Part shown: positions 37,403-49,322 of the stretch, piece by piece | How positions within the stretch are numbered: the stretch's first letter is position 1 | Layout: every line of letters begins with the position of its first letter | DNA from: Actinopolyspora mzabensis | GTDB taxonomy: Bacteria > Actinomycetota > Actinomycetes > Mycobacteriales > Pseudonocardiaceae | Direction of reading: 5' to 3' | Assembly: GCF_900101095.1 (NCBI RefSeq) | Contig: NZ_FNFM01000001.1 | Coordinates: 186,001-250,000 of the forward strand | Length of the DNA: 64,000 bases | Translations under genes and position numbers: made by a program | Notes under the pieces: generated by a model | Databases searched by the model: none | Told to the model about the DNA's origin: nothing | What the model saw: only the letters and a program-made list of their open reading frames with translations

Positions 37403-37852
37403 CCGCACGACACGACATCACTTTCCCGATGACGCGGCGCCGCGCCACCGATGTCCACATCGCAGCCTACCGACTACACGTCGCGCTGGCGATGTCCGAC
37501 TGTCCGCTGTCGTATCCGAGCACATGATGTCATGCCCGGTTTCGGTCTTCGTAGCCGGATGGATGTTGTGGGGACGGCTCGGTCGGCCCCATCCTGGGTA
37601 CGGCCCGCCACGTCTCCCGAGCGATCGTCTCAGGCCGGTCCGAGTGGCCGTGGGGTACTGCCGGTGTGAGGCTTGGGGGCACGGTGGAGGCCGGGAACCT
37701 ACGCCGACGTAGGTTACGGTGTCGTAGGCTGAATGGTGCATTCCGGCCGCGCCGGGGCCTCACCCGCGCGGCCGTGGGGTGTGCACGCGGCAGCGAGCCG
37801 CTCCGAACAACCGGTACAACCTCTGTTTCCCGACCCCAGTTGAGGTAGCGAC
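37403..37852. other. Region between tRNA-Gln and desaturase gene
   Basis: 450 bp without a gene. It includes the tRNA promoter on one side and the desaturase promoter/operator (37696-37730) on the other. Confidence 0.5.
37696..37730 (+). promoter_or_regulatory. Desaturase operator/promoter
   Basis: AACCTACG-CCGA-CGTAGGTT (37696-37715) is a perfect 8-bp inverted repeat. A further half-site CGTAGG at 37723 overlaps TAGGCT (37725-37730), a possible -10. Fatty-acid-responsive TetR-type repressors commonly use such sites on desaturase genes. The TetR gene at 39082 is one candidate, not established. Confidence 0.6.
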
Positions 37853-38821
37853 ATGACCGCACCAACCGAGAGCGCGGCCGCGGAGCAGCCACCCCGGCGC
37901 GCTGCTCCGAAACCCCTTACCGCGGGCGATCGCCCGCGCATCGCCCAAGCGCTGGTCTACGTGTTCGTGATAGTTCCACTGCTCGCCCTGGTGGCGGCCG
38001 TTCCCTTCGCCTGGGGGTGGGGGCTCGGTGCGGTGGACATCTCGCTGGCCATCTTCTTCTACGCACTCAGCGGCCTCGGCGTCACCGTCGGTTTCCACCG
38101 ACTGTTCACGCACAGGTCGTTCAAGACCAACCGAGCCGTCCAGGTGCTGCTGGCCATCTCGGGCATGAGCGCGGTGCAGGGGCCGGTGATCAACTGGGTC
38201 GCCGACCACCGCAGGCACCACGCCTACTCCGACCGGGAGGGCGACCCGCACTCGCCCTGGCGCTTCGGCAGTTCCGCCGCCGCGCTGGCCAAGGGCTTCT
38301 GGCACGCCCACATGGGTTGGCTGTTCGAACGTGACGTGACAAACGTCGACCGGTTCGCTCCCGACCTGCTCAAGGATCGCGTCCTCGAGCGGATCAACAG
38401 GCTCTTCCCGCTCTGGACCGTGGCCAGCTTCGTGCTCCCCGCCGTGCTCGGCGGACTGATCACCTGGTCCTGGTGGGGAGCGCTCACCGCGTTCTTCTGG
38501 GCCGGCCTGGTCCGGGTGTCGGTGCTGCACCACATCACCTGGTCGGTGAACTCCATCTGTCACATGATCGGTGAGCGTCCGTTCAAGAGCCGTGATAAGG
38601 CCGCCAACTTCTGGCCGCTGGCGCTGATCTCGTTCGGCGAGTCCTGGCACAACTCGCACCACGCCGATCCGACCTGCGCGCGGCACGGGGTGCTCAAGGG
38701 GCAGCTCGACATCTCGGCGCGGTTGATCTGGATGCTGGAGAAGCTCGGCTGGGCGTGGAAGGTCCGGTGGCCCAACGAGCAGCGGCTCGCCCGCATCTCG
38801 GTGACCGAGGAGCAGGGCTGA
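37853..38821 (+). CDS. Acyl-CoA / fatty-acid delta-9-type desaturase
   Basis: A 322-residue membrane di-iron desaturase. The three histidine boxes are present: HRLFTH (about residue 82), HRRHH (about 122) and HNSHH (about 264). Membrane pairs surround them (LVYVFVIVPLLALVAAVPFAW and FWAGLVRVSVLHH). It would introduce double bonds into acyl chains to tune membrane fluidity. ATG at 37853 follows GAGGT. A strong hairpin terminator follows at 38847. Confidence 0.93.
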   Translation: MTAPTESAAAEQPPRRAAPKPLTAGDRPRIAQALVYVFVIVPLLALVAAVPFAWGWGLGAVDISLAIFFYALSGLGVTVGFHRLFTHRSFKTNRAVQVLLAISGMSAVQGPVINWVADHRRHHAYSDREGDPHSPWRFGSSAAALAKGFWHAHMGWLFERDVTNVDRFAPDLLKDRVLERINRLFPLWTVASFVLPAVLGGLITWSWWGALTAFFWAGLVRVSVLHHITWSVNSICHMIGERPFKSRDKAANFWPLALISFGESWHNSHHADPTCARHGVLKGQLDISARLIWMLEKLGWAWKVRWPNEQRLARISVTEEQG

Positions 38822-38846
38822 GGCCAACGCTCCGCTAGGAGTTCGT

Positions 38847-38864
38847 CCCCCGGTCCGCCGGGGG
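38847..38864 (+). terminator. Desaturase terminator
   Basis: CCCCCGG-TCCG-CCGGGGG is a perfect 7-bp stem with tetraloop, 25 bp after the desaturase stop. Confidence 0.7.
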
Positions 38865-38881
38865 TGAGCACGTCGCGGACT

Positions 38882-38968
38882 CTCTCGCGGGCTCTCGCTC
38901 GGCAAGGACCGAGGTGAAGCGGGACCCCGCTCGATGTCGGCCGCACCACCGGTGAGAGCTCGCGAGAG
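38882..38968. repeat. Mosaic hairpin repeat, divergent third copy
   Basis: Outer arms CTCTCGCGGGCTCTCGC (38882) and GTGAGAGCTCGCGAGAG (38952) pair with two mismatches and enclose a different interior. The overall length is again exactly 87 bp. On the minus strand it contains GCCGACATCGAGC, matching the start of the loop in copies 1 and 2 only as far as ACATCG. Confidence 0.65.
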
Positions 38969-39081
38969 GAGCCGTGTCCGGGAGCGGGCCGTTCGGTGCG
39001 GGTCGCGGAGCACTCCCCGCCTCGTCACCACGACGAAGGCGTGTTCACGGACAGCCGTTCCGGTACGTAGGGTGATCTGTC

Positions 39082-39786
39082 ATGGCGGTACGGCGACGTG
39101 GACGGGGCCGATCCGACGGTGCTCCCGGCGGCAGCGGTTCGCGGGGCGCCGGCCGGGTGCGGATGACCGGCAAGGAACGTCGGCAGCAGCTGCTGGACGT
39201 CGCCAGGGCGCTGTTCGCGGAGAAGGGCTTCGACGGCGCCTCCATCGAGGAGATCTCCCATCGCGCCGAGGTTTCCAAGCCGGTGGTCTACGAGCACTTC
39301 GGCGGCAAGGAAGGCATCTACGCCGTGGTCGTGGACCGCGAGATGCAGACACTGCTCGACATGGTCGTCTCCGCGCTGTCGGCGGGGCATCCGCCGACGG
39401 GGCATCCGCGCGAACTGCTGGAGCAGGCGGCCTGCGCGCTGCTGGACTACATCGACAATTCAACGGACGGTTTTCGGATTCTGGTCCGTGACTCGCCGGT
39501 GGCCAGTACCACCGGAACGTTCTCCGGGCTGCTCAACGACATAGCGAGCCAGGTGGAGCACATCTTCGGGCTCCAGTTCAGTGCTCGCGGCTATGATCCC
39601 GAACTGGCACCGCTCTACAGCCAGGCACTGGTGGGAATGGTGGCGCTGACCGGCCAGTGGTGGCTGGAGGTGCACCGGCCCGGTAGGGACGAGGTCGCGG
39701 CCCACCTGGTCAACCTCGCCTGGAACGGTCTCTCGCACCTGGAACACGATCCCCGGCTGCGCAGCCGCGACCACGACACCGAGTGA
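39082..39786 (+). CDS. TetR family regulator (Rv1019-like)
   Basis: A 234-residue TetR repressor. A basic N-terminal tail (about 25 residues) precedes the HTH: RRQQLLDVARALFAEKGFDGASIEEISHRAEVSKPVVYEHFGGKEGIY. The C-terminal ligand domain has a typical QALVGMVALTGQWWLE helix. Position between glmU/prs and mfd matches mycobacterial Rv1019. Ligand and targets are unknown; the nearby desaturase is a plausible target. Confidence 0.9.
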   Translation: MAVRRRGRGRSDGAPGGSGSRGAGRVRMTGKERRQQLLDVARALFAEKGFDGASIEEISHRAEVSKPVVYEHFGGKEGIYAVVVDREMQTLLDMVVSALSAGHPPTGHPRELLEQAACALLDYIDNSTDGFRILVRDSPVASTTGTFSGLLNDIASQVEHIFGLQFSARGYDPELAPLYSQALVGMVALTGQWWLEVHRPGRDEVAAHLVNLAWNGLSHLEHDPRLRSRDHDTE

Positions 39787-39819
39787 GGAACTCCCCGCTT
39801 CGGGCCTGCCGAGGGGGCG

Positions 39820-39845
39820 GCGGCGATTTCTCGCGAAATCGCCGC
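39820..39845. repeat. Short palindrome, CGATTTC family (copy 6)
   Basis: GCGGCGATTTC-TCGC-GAAATCGCCGC, an 11-bp stem, lies 33 bp after the TetR stop and before the convergent thioesterase gene. Probably a terminator. Confidence 0.7.
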
Positions 39846-39879
39846 GCCGCCGGGGGTGTGGTGCGGCCCCGTGTGCGTC

Positions 39880-39895
39880 GATCTCTCGCGAGATC
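39880..39895. repeat. Short palindrome, CGATTTC family (copy 7)
   Basis: GATCTC-TCGC-GAGATC, a second copy 35 bp beyond copy 6, so the TetR/thioesterase convergent gap holds a tandem pair. Confidence 0.6.
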
Positions 39896-39984
39896 CCCGG
39901 GATATGGGCGGTGCGGGGCCGAGCTCCCACAACTCCCGCAGGCCGAACCGCACTCCGACCACCAACGCAGCTCGCACCGCCACG

Positions 39985-40021
39985 AGAGGTTCCGCCACGG
40001 CACCACCCGAGCAACCCGAGC
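39985..40021 (-). repeat. Mosaic repeat module (partial)
   Basis: On the minus strand this reads GCTCGGGTTGC-N4-GTGGTGCC-GTGGCGGAACCTC, matching the leading module of the repeat at 14001-14038 nearly base for base. The 87-bp hairpin part is absent. Confidence 0.65.
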
Positions 40022-40031
40022 CGAGGAGCAA

Positions 40032-40571
40032 TCACATTTCCCGTTCGAGTTCGCGGGTGTGCTCGTGTCCTGCCTTGCTCCACTGCGCCACCCATTCGGG
40101 GAGCTCCGGGCGCTCCACGGGCCCGGGCAACAGGTTCGCCACCTGTTCGGGGGTGACTCGCTCACCGGTTTTGGAGAGGAACCGGAGCTGGATCACCGCC
40201 GTGGTGGTGAGCTTTCCGCCGCTGACCGCTCGGTGCTCCATGAACAGGTGCCGTTCGTCCCAGCCGAGGATCCTGGTGCGCAGTGTGAATGCCCGGAAGG
40301 GGCGCAGCGGGCGGCGGAACGATCCGGTCTCGTTGGTGACCACGGCGTACCACCCCTGCGGGCGCAGCTTGCGCAGCAGGCCGGACCGCAGCATCAGGTC
40401 GATACGACCGAGGTCGAAGATCGAGAAGTAGACACCGTTGTTCATGTGCCCCAGCAGGTCCAGATCGGTGGGCGCCACCCGGAAGTTCGTGTAGCAGGGA
40501 CCGAGCGGGTGCACCCTGCGGCCGAACACGGTCTTGACCGCGAGCACGACCAGGCGCAGCAGCATGTTCAT
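40032..40571 (-). CDS. Hotdog-fold thioesterase family protein
   Basis: A 179-residue protein of the 4HBT-like thioesterase group. TDLDLLGHMNNGVYFSIFDLGRIDLM is the hotdog helix with the D-x-x-G-H-x-N-N signature, followed by strands (FTLRTRILGWDERHLFMEHR). The N-terminus is hydrophobic (MNMLLRLVVLAVKTVF), perhaps a membrane association. It would hydrolyse or bind acyl-CoA. ATG at 40571 has AAGGAA upstream; the frame extends further without support. Confidence 0.85.
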   Translation of the reverse strand: MNMLLRLVVLAVKTVFGRRVHPLGPCYTNFRVAPTDLDLLGHMNNGVYFSIFDLGRIDLMLRSGLLRKLRPQGWYAVVTNETGSFRRPLRPFRAFTLRTRILGWDERHLFMEHRAVSGGKLTTTAVIQLRFLSKTGERVTPEQVANLLPGPVERPELPEWVAQWSKAGHEHTRELEREM

Positions 40572-40838
40572 CGGGGTGTTCCTTCCGTGCCGCGCCGGGA
40601 ACGCGGTGGGATCAGCGGCAAAAGTTACTGTCGAGTAGACAACGTTAGGTTCAACGATCCCTCCGCCACAACCAGCCGTGAACACCGACACACCGTGCTT
40701 CGCTCGCCGCCGCCTCGCTCGGCGGAACCGACAAGCTGGGATCTCGCGGCGGCAACGCGGCGCTCCGGTCGGACACCCTCGTCGAGCCGCAGCACACCAC
40801 CGCGTCGCACCGGCGGTGCGACGCGGTGCCGCCGGAGG
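40572..40838. other. Intergenic gap
   Basis: 267 bp between two minus-strand genes. It contains another fragment resembling the mosaic repeats (CTCGCTCGGCGGAACCGACA around 40716-40735). No gene is seen. Confidence 0.4.
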
Positions 40839-42053
40839 TCAGCCCGGGGTGACTCGCAGCAGTTGATCGCCGGAACCGTTCGACGTGGTCAGGTACAGCG
40901 CGTCGTCCGGACCGAGCGTGGCGGCCCGCAACCTGCCGTGGGTGCCGTCCAGCTCCTTCGGCACCCACATCCGCCGCACCGAGCGGCCGTTGTCGGACAG
41001 CCGGAACAGCAGCAGCTTGCTGCCCTTCAACGTCGTCACGGCGAGCACCCCTTCCAGCGTGCCCCAGCGCGAACCGCGCAGGAAGGTCGCGTCGCAGACC
41101 GCCACGGTCTCGTCGCCCGAGGTCCACACGGCGGGCACCGCGTCGGGGAACCGCTCCCGATCGGTCATCGGCACCGACTCGTCGTAGTACGAGCTCCGCC
41201 CGCCCCGCGAGGGGTCCCAGCCGTAGTTGCCACCCGGAACCAGCCGGTTCAGCTCGTCGTCCACATCGGGACCGTGCTCGGCCACGAAGATCTCGCCGTC
41301 CTCGCGCACGGCTACGCCCTGCGGGTTGCGGTGCCCGTAAGTGTAGATCAACCGGGTGGCGGGATCCGACGCGTCGAGCATCGGGTTGTCCGGTGCGGGA
41401 TCACCGGTGTCCGGCCGTAGTCGCAGCACTTTCCCACCCAGTGACTCCCGGTCCTGCGCCACCCCGGCTCGCGCGGTGTCCCCGGTGGTGACCAGCAGGT
41501 TCCCGTCGTTGTCGAGGGCGGGTCTGCATCCCGAGTGCCTGCCGCTGGGGTTGAGCGGCAGCCCGGTCAGCAACGTGCCGGTTCGTTCGGCCCGCCGTCC
41601 GTCGGGGGACAACCGCCACTCGACCAGCCGGATGTCGGTCGCTTCGCCGGACCGCTGGTGCGTCTGGCACGTCAGGAACCGCCGGTTCTCCTCGAAGTCG
41701 GGGTCCACCAGCAGCCCCATGAGGCCGCCCTCCCCGCGCACGAGCAGGTCGTCGAAGTTCGCCCGAACCGTGCTGGTCCCCGAATCGCCGACCACGGCCA
41801 GTCGTCCGGGCCGCTGCGTCACGAGTGCCGAACCGTTCGGCAGGAAACCCACGTCCCAACCGTGCTCCAGCCGATCGGAGAGCACCTCCACCCGCAGCGG
41901 CGGCGCAGGATCCGGGGTCGTGGTGCGTGCACCGTCGGTGTCCCCGTCGCCACCGCAGCCTCCCAGCAGCAACGCGCCCGCCATGCCGGACAGGGCCGCA
42001 CGGCGGGAGATCACCGGTTGCTTCGGAAGGCGTGAACGATCGGATGTGACCAT
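40839..42053 (-). CDS. PQQ-dependent sugar dehydrogenase-like lipoprotein
   Basis: A 404-residue exported protein of the glucose/sorbosone dehydrogenase (GSDH) beta-propeller family. The signal has a twin-arginine-like SRRAAL and ends in the lipobox LLGGC (Cys33), so it is surface-anchored. Propeller motifs include [47 protein letters not shown] and the catalytic-region [12 protein letters not shown], then [12 protein letters not shown]. The substrate is unknown. ATG at 42053; it is divergent from mfd. Confidence 0.88.
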   Translation of the reverse strand: MVTSDRSRLPKQPVISRRAALSGMAGALLLGGCGGDGDTDGARTTTPDPAPPLRVEVLSDRLEHGWDVGFLPNGSALVTQRPGRLAVVGDSGTSTVRANFDDLLVRGEGGLMGLLVDPDFEENRRFLTCQTHQRSGEATDIRLVEWRLSPDGRRAERTGTLLTGLPLNPSGRHSGCRPALDNDGNLLVTTGDTARAGVAQDRESLGGKVLRLRPDTGDPAPDNPMLDASDPATRLIYTYGHRNPQGVAVREDGEIFVAEHGPDVDDELNRLVPGGNYGWDPSRGGRSSYYDESVPMTDRERFPDAVPAVWTSGDETVAVCDATFLRGSRWGTLEGVLAVTTLKGSKLLLFRLSDNGRSVRRMWVPKELDGTHGRLRAATLGPDDALYLTTSNGSGDQLLRVTPG

Positions 42054-42345
42054 GCCCACATACTGGCATCGTTTCCGGCCGGGGCGAATCCGAAGACAGC
42101 GCCCGTTCCCGCAACGGTGCGGTGTCGTTGCCGGAGCGGGCGGCGTTCTTACCGGAGTGGGGCGGCGTTCCACGTGGAAAACGGGGCGGGCCGCCCGGGA
42201 GTCACCGTCCGCGAGTCGTACGCTGGTTCGGGTGCCCGCGGGCCGGAGGCAGTGCCCTGCGGCGTGCGAGGCCGCTTTCACGGCGTTCCCACTGTTCGCG
42301 GGATCGGGTGCCGACGTTCCCTTCGTCGCGGTGCGAGGTTGTTCC

Positions 42346-45957
<3,612 letters not shown>

Positions 45958-46028
45958 GCCGATCCGACCACGGCGGTGGTGCTCGCCCGGTGTCACCGCC
46001 GGTTTCGGAGCGGCGCTCCGTTCGGGCC

Positions 46029-46661
46029 TTATCGGTCGGGATACAGCAGTGCGGCCCGCGCGGCTTCGTGCAGCGCGCTCCGCTCAGGGGTGCTGCTGTC
46101 GCGGCGGGGAGTCGCTTCGGAGACCGTCACTGTGCTTCCTTCACGTGTCGAGGCGTAGTGCGTGCCCGTGAAGTCGACCTTCGTCAAGGAAGGTGAACCC
46201 CGCGACAGTTCCGCGAGATTGCCGGTTCCGGGGGTGTCGACCAGTTTCCGTAACCACTTCGCGGATCTCGTGGTGGGCATGGTGGTCCGTGAAACGGCGA
46301 CCACCATCGGTTCGCCGTCCTCGTCGGCCACGCGCAGCAGCGTGCGCCGTAGCTTTCGACACGGATGCTCTTCGAAGAACTCCGCGACGCGTCCGTAAGA
46401 AAGATTCGAACAGGAGGCGGACTCTTCGGAGTTCACCACGGTGAAGGTCGACCCGCCGTGGCGCCACGTGGTTCGTGCTGGCTCGCCCGGAGTGCCGGGG
46501 CGCCACGTTTCTCCGCCGACTCCCAACACCGCCAGTGAGATCACCACCGCCACGAGGATTCCCAATGAGCCAGTGGGAGTTCCGCCACCGCCCGGTGCCG
46601 ACCGGGTGTGCGGGCTCACCTCGGTGCCGTCCTTTTTGACGTAGCCACGTACCTGAACCAT
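46029..46661 (-). CDS. Hypothetical single-pass membrane protein
   Basis: A 210-residue protein: a basic N-terminus (MVQVRGYVKKDGTEVSPHTRSAPG), one transmembrane segment at about 35-52 (LGILVAVVISLAVLGVGG), then an extracytoplasmic domain of about 155 residues with two cysteines (SASCSNL, HPCRKLRR). Not recognised as a named family. It is the first gene beyond mfd and is divergent from the TIR cassette across a 600-bp gap. ATG at 46661 has the ribosome site AAGGAT. Confidence 0.7.
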   Translation of the reverse strand: MVQVRGYVKKDGTEVSPHTRSAPGGGGTPTGSLGILVAVVISLAVLGVGGETWRPGTPGEPARTTWRHGGSTFTVVNSEESASCSNLSYGRVAEFFEEHPCRKLRRTLLRVADEDGEPMVVAVSRTTMPTTRSAKWLRKLVDTPGTGNLAELSRGSPSLTKVDFTGTHYASTREGSTVTVSEATPRRDSSTPERSALHEAARAALLYPDR

Positions 46662-47268
46662 TCGTGATCCTTCTCGGGGCTCGGCCGAACAGCCGGATGT
46701 ACTTGCTCGTTTCCGTGCGATGGACGGGTTCACCGTGTCCGGTCGGATGAGGAACTCGGCCTCGACGCGTTCCGGGAATCGGCAACTGAGGGTTTCGTTG
46801 GTCGAAAGGGCGTTTCCCGTTGCCGATCAGTTCAGGAAACGGGAAACCCCCACCGTTTCCTGGCGTCCCTGAAAGTGGTTCACCACAATCGCGTGTTGAT
46901 CGAGCAGTCCCCGTTCGGTTCCACTTCGGACGTTTTGCCGATGGAGTAGGACAGCGACGAACACGTTGGGGGTACGAGCGTGCGAACCCGGCGAATTCGC
47001 GCCCACTGCCGGGAATCCGGCAGAACTCACGAACTCCGCCCGCAGCGGGGAGTAGTTGCTCACCAGTCTTCCTGCTCTTATCGGGTGAAGCTGGGCGAAT
47101 CGCGTCCTTCGAGATCATCTTTTGTCCTAGCGTTCCGCACGATGTATCAGCACACTCCTCCGTTCATGAGTCCTTCTCGCGCCATCACAGCCTGTTCGTT
47201 TCCGAAAACCGGCGACAGCGGTTTCCCCGCACCCCGGTTCTTCGGCAACGGGAAACCCGGAGGCAGCT
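46662..47268. promoter_or_regulatory. Divergent regulatory region with a 15-bp inverted repeat pair
   Basis: 607 bp between the hypothetical membrane protein gene and the XRE regulator gene. GTTTCCCGTTGCCGA at 46812-46826 is repeated exactly in inverted orientation at 47242-47256, only 13 bp before the regulator's GTG start. Partial forms (AACGGGAAACCC at 46838-46849, CGGTTTCCCC near 47219-47228) also occur. These look like binding sites for the XRE regulator and could form a repression loop. Confidence 0.6.
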
Positions 47269-48543
47269 GTGAGTGAGCAATGCAGACTGTTCGGCACGGA
47301 GCTTCGACGGATACGTCTCTCAGCTGGGATTTCCTTGGCGGGCCTGGCCGGAATGGTGCACTACAGCAAGGGATATCTCAGCAAGATCGAAACCGGCCGC
47401 AAGCAACCCGTACCGGCCCTGGCAAGAGTCTGCGACAGCGAACTCGGGGCCGGCGGGGAACTGACGAAGCTGGTTCCGGAGACCTCGTCCGAAGCGCCAC
47501 CGCCATCGGAGGAAGACGACGAGGTGTGGTCCATGGGTTTCGCGCGTGACGGGACGAGTCGGCTGCGGACCGTTGATCGGCGTAGCTTGCTGGCGGCAGG
47601 GGCGGTTTCTGCCGTTTCCCTCGACACTGCCGCCAGCGGTAGTCCGGCGATGACGGAGAGATCGCTGGAGATCTTCCGAACCATGTTCGGTCAGTTCCGT
47701 GAACTCGGACAGACGGCGAATCACGCTGTGGTCCTGCCCGCGCTGCTCGCGCACACGCAGACGCTGCGCGAGCTGGCTAAGCAGGCCACTTCCCGTGATC
47801 GTACGGAGGTGCTCTCGCTTGGTTCCCGCTATGCCGAATACGCGGGCTGGATGGCACAGGAAGCGGGCGAGGAACGAACCGCGCTGTGGTGGACCGCGCG
47901 TGCGGCGGAAATGGCCGACGCCGTGGGCGATCAGGACTCGGCAGAGTACACGTGGGTGCGGCGTGCCCTGTTCGCGCTCTACCGCAACGACGCGCGGCGG
48001 ACGATCGAACTGGCTCGGCAGGCCCGCGGTAGAGGGAGTGCTCCCAGAACACGCGCGTTGGCCCTGCAGCGGGAGGCACAAGGTCATGCCCTGGCGGGCG
48101 ACCACTACTCCTGTATGCGCATCCTGGACCGCGCGCGCGAGGCACACGGTTCAGCCTCCGCGCTCACACCACTGGCGCTGGGCACCACGAACCTGGTGGA
48201 TCCCGTGGCGATGGTGACCGGTTGGTGCCTGCATGATCTGGGGCGTCCCGGCGAGGCGAGTTCGGTGCTGGACCGCGAGATCCAACGGGTACCGGCACAG
48301 GCCTCGCGCTCTCGGGCTCGTTACGGCGTTCGGCGCGCACTGGCACACGCTGCCGCCGGCAACGTCGACCACGCCTGCGCTCTCACCGACCGATTACTCG
48401 ACACCGTCGACACGATCGAGTCAGCGACCGTCACGACCGATCTACGTCGACTGGACCGCACGCTCGCGAGGTTCCGTGGCAATTCCGCGGTGAAAGAGCT
48501 CGTCCCGCGGCTGACCCAGTCGCTGCGCGCCCGCATCGGCTGA
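47269..48543 (+). CDS. XRE-family regulator with TPR-like domain (TIR cassette gene 1)
   Basis: A 424-residue cytoplasmic protein. The N-terminal HTH spans residues 10-65 (LRRIRLSAGISLAGLAGMVHYSKGYLSKIETGRKQP). A linker follows with VDRRSLLAAGAVSAVSLDTAA (about 103-123), which looks like a Tat signal but is internal and frequent in such regulators, so export is not inferred. The rest is helical repeat sequence. GTG at 47269. It is followed after 38 bp by the TIR gene, so it probably controls, and perhaps senses for, the cassette. Confidence 0.82.
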   Translation: MSEQCRLFGTELRRIRLSAGISLAGLAGMVHYSKGYLSKIETGRKQPVPALARVCDSELGAGGELTKLVPETSSEAPPPSEEDDEVWSMGFARDGTSRLRTVDRRSLLAAGAVSAVSLDTAASGSPAMTERSLEIFRTMFGQFRELGQTANHAVVLPALLAHTQTLRELAKQATSRDRTEVLSLGSRYAEYAGWMAQEAGEERTALWWTARAAEMADAVGDQDSAEYTWVRRALFALYRNDARRTIELARQARGRGSAPRTRALALQREAQGHALAGDHYSCMRILDRAREAHGSASALTPLALGTTNLVDPVAMVTGWCLHDLGRPGEASSVLDREIQRVPAQASRSRARYGVRRALAHAAAGNVDHACALTDRLLDTVDTIESATVTTDLRRLDRTLARFRGNSAVKELVPRLTQSLRARIG

Positions 48544-48581
48544 CAGTGCGAACAGATTCACGTTTTCGAAAGGAGAATTCG

Positions 48582-49322
48582 GTGGCCGACATCTTCGTCA
48601 ACTACCGGAACGGTGATGGTCACGATGCCGCCGTCACCATCGAACGGGAGCTTTCCCGGCGGTTCGGTGACGAGAAGGTCTTCCGTGCGAGCAAGTCGAT
48701 TCTGCCCGGTGACGACTTCCGAGGTGCGCTCTCGCGGGCTTCCAGCGGAGCACGGGTGCTGTTGGTGATCATCGGGGAGAGCTGGCTTTCCATGCGTGAT
48801 GACGAGGGCAACGTGCTGCTGGACAGGGAGGACGACTGGACGCGTGCCGAGATTCTGAACGCCCTGGAGTCCGGCGCTCGTGTCATCCCGGTCTTGTGCG
48901 GGCGAACTATGCCTCGACTTTCAGCCACTCACCTGCCGCGTGCGCTCGCGCCGTTGGCGGACTGTCAGTCGTTCCGCTACGACACCGGAAACGTCGAGCA
49001 GGATCTGGAAAAGATCGCACGGGGGCTCGTCGAGCTCGTCCCGGGCTTGGAGGACCGGACCTTCAAGCAGGAATCAGAGCGGTCGGAGGTCAGCAACTCG
49101 GTGAACAACACCAGCGTGCAGTCCCTGGTGCAGGGGTGCGACTACCGGCAGAACACCGTGACCAACATCGACACCATTAATGGGGGTAACCACCACAGTG
49201 GGAGCGGCCCGCAGTACAACACCACCAGCCACGGCGACGGGGCCAACCACGTGAACGGGTCGGTGCACGGCGGGATCAACCAGAAATTCGGTGGGACGAG
49301 CGAACGTGAGCGTGGCAATTGA
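48582..49322 (+). CDS. TIR-domain effector with motif-bearing tail (TIR cassette gene 2)
   Basis: A 246-residue protein. Residues 1-155 form a TIR domain: ADIFVNYRNGDGHDAAVTIE (strand A and BB loop), FRASKSILPGDDF, VLLVIIGESWL and DWTRAEILNALESGARVIPV, with Glu90 at the NADase catalytic position. The tail (160-246) is Asn/Gly/Ser/His-rich. It contains SVQSLVQGCDYRQ (178-190), like actinobacterial RHIM-type VQxxD motifs, and NHHSGSGPQYN (203-213), which recurs in the next protein. GTG at 48582 has AAGGAG upstream. Its stop overlaps the NTPase TTG start (TTGA). NADase activity is inferred from the family. Confidence 0.87.
   Translation: MADIFVNYRNGDGHDAAVTIERELSRRFGDEKVFRASKSILPGDDFRGALSRASSGARVLLVIIGESWLSMRDDEGNVLLDREDDWTRAEILNALESGARVIPVLCGRTMPRLSATHLPRALAPLADCQSFRYDTGNVEQDLEKIARGLVELVPGLEDRTFKQESERSEVSNSVNNTSVQSLVQGCDYRQNTVTNIDTINGGNHHSGSGPQYNTTSHGDGANHVNGSVHGGINQKFGGTSERERGN

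Noticed and set aside
47575..47640. Tat-like signal within the XRE regulator (VDRRSLLAAGAVSAV)
   Set aside because: It lies about 100 residues inside a protein with an N-terminal DNA-binding domain. Similar stretches are common in actinobacterial XRE-TPR regulators, so export is unlikely.
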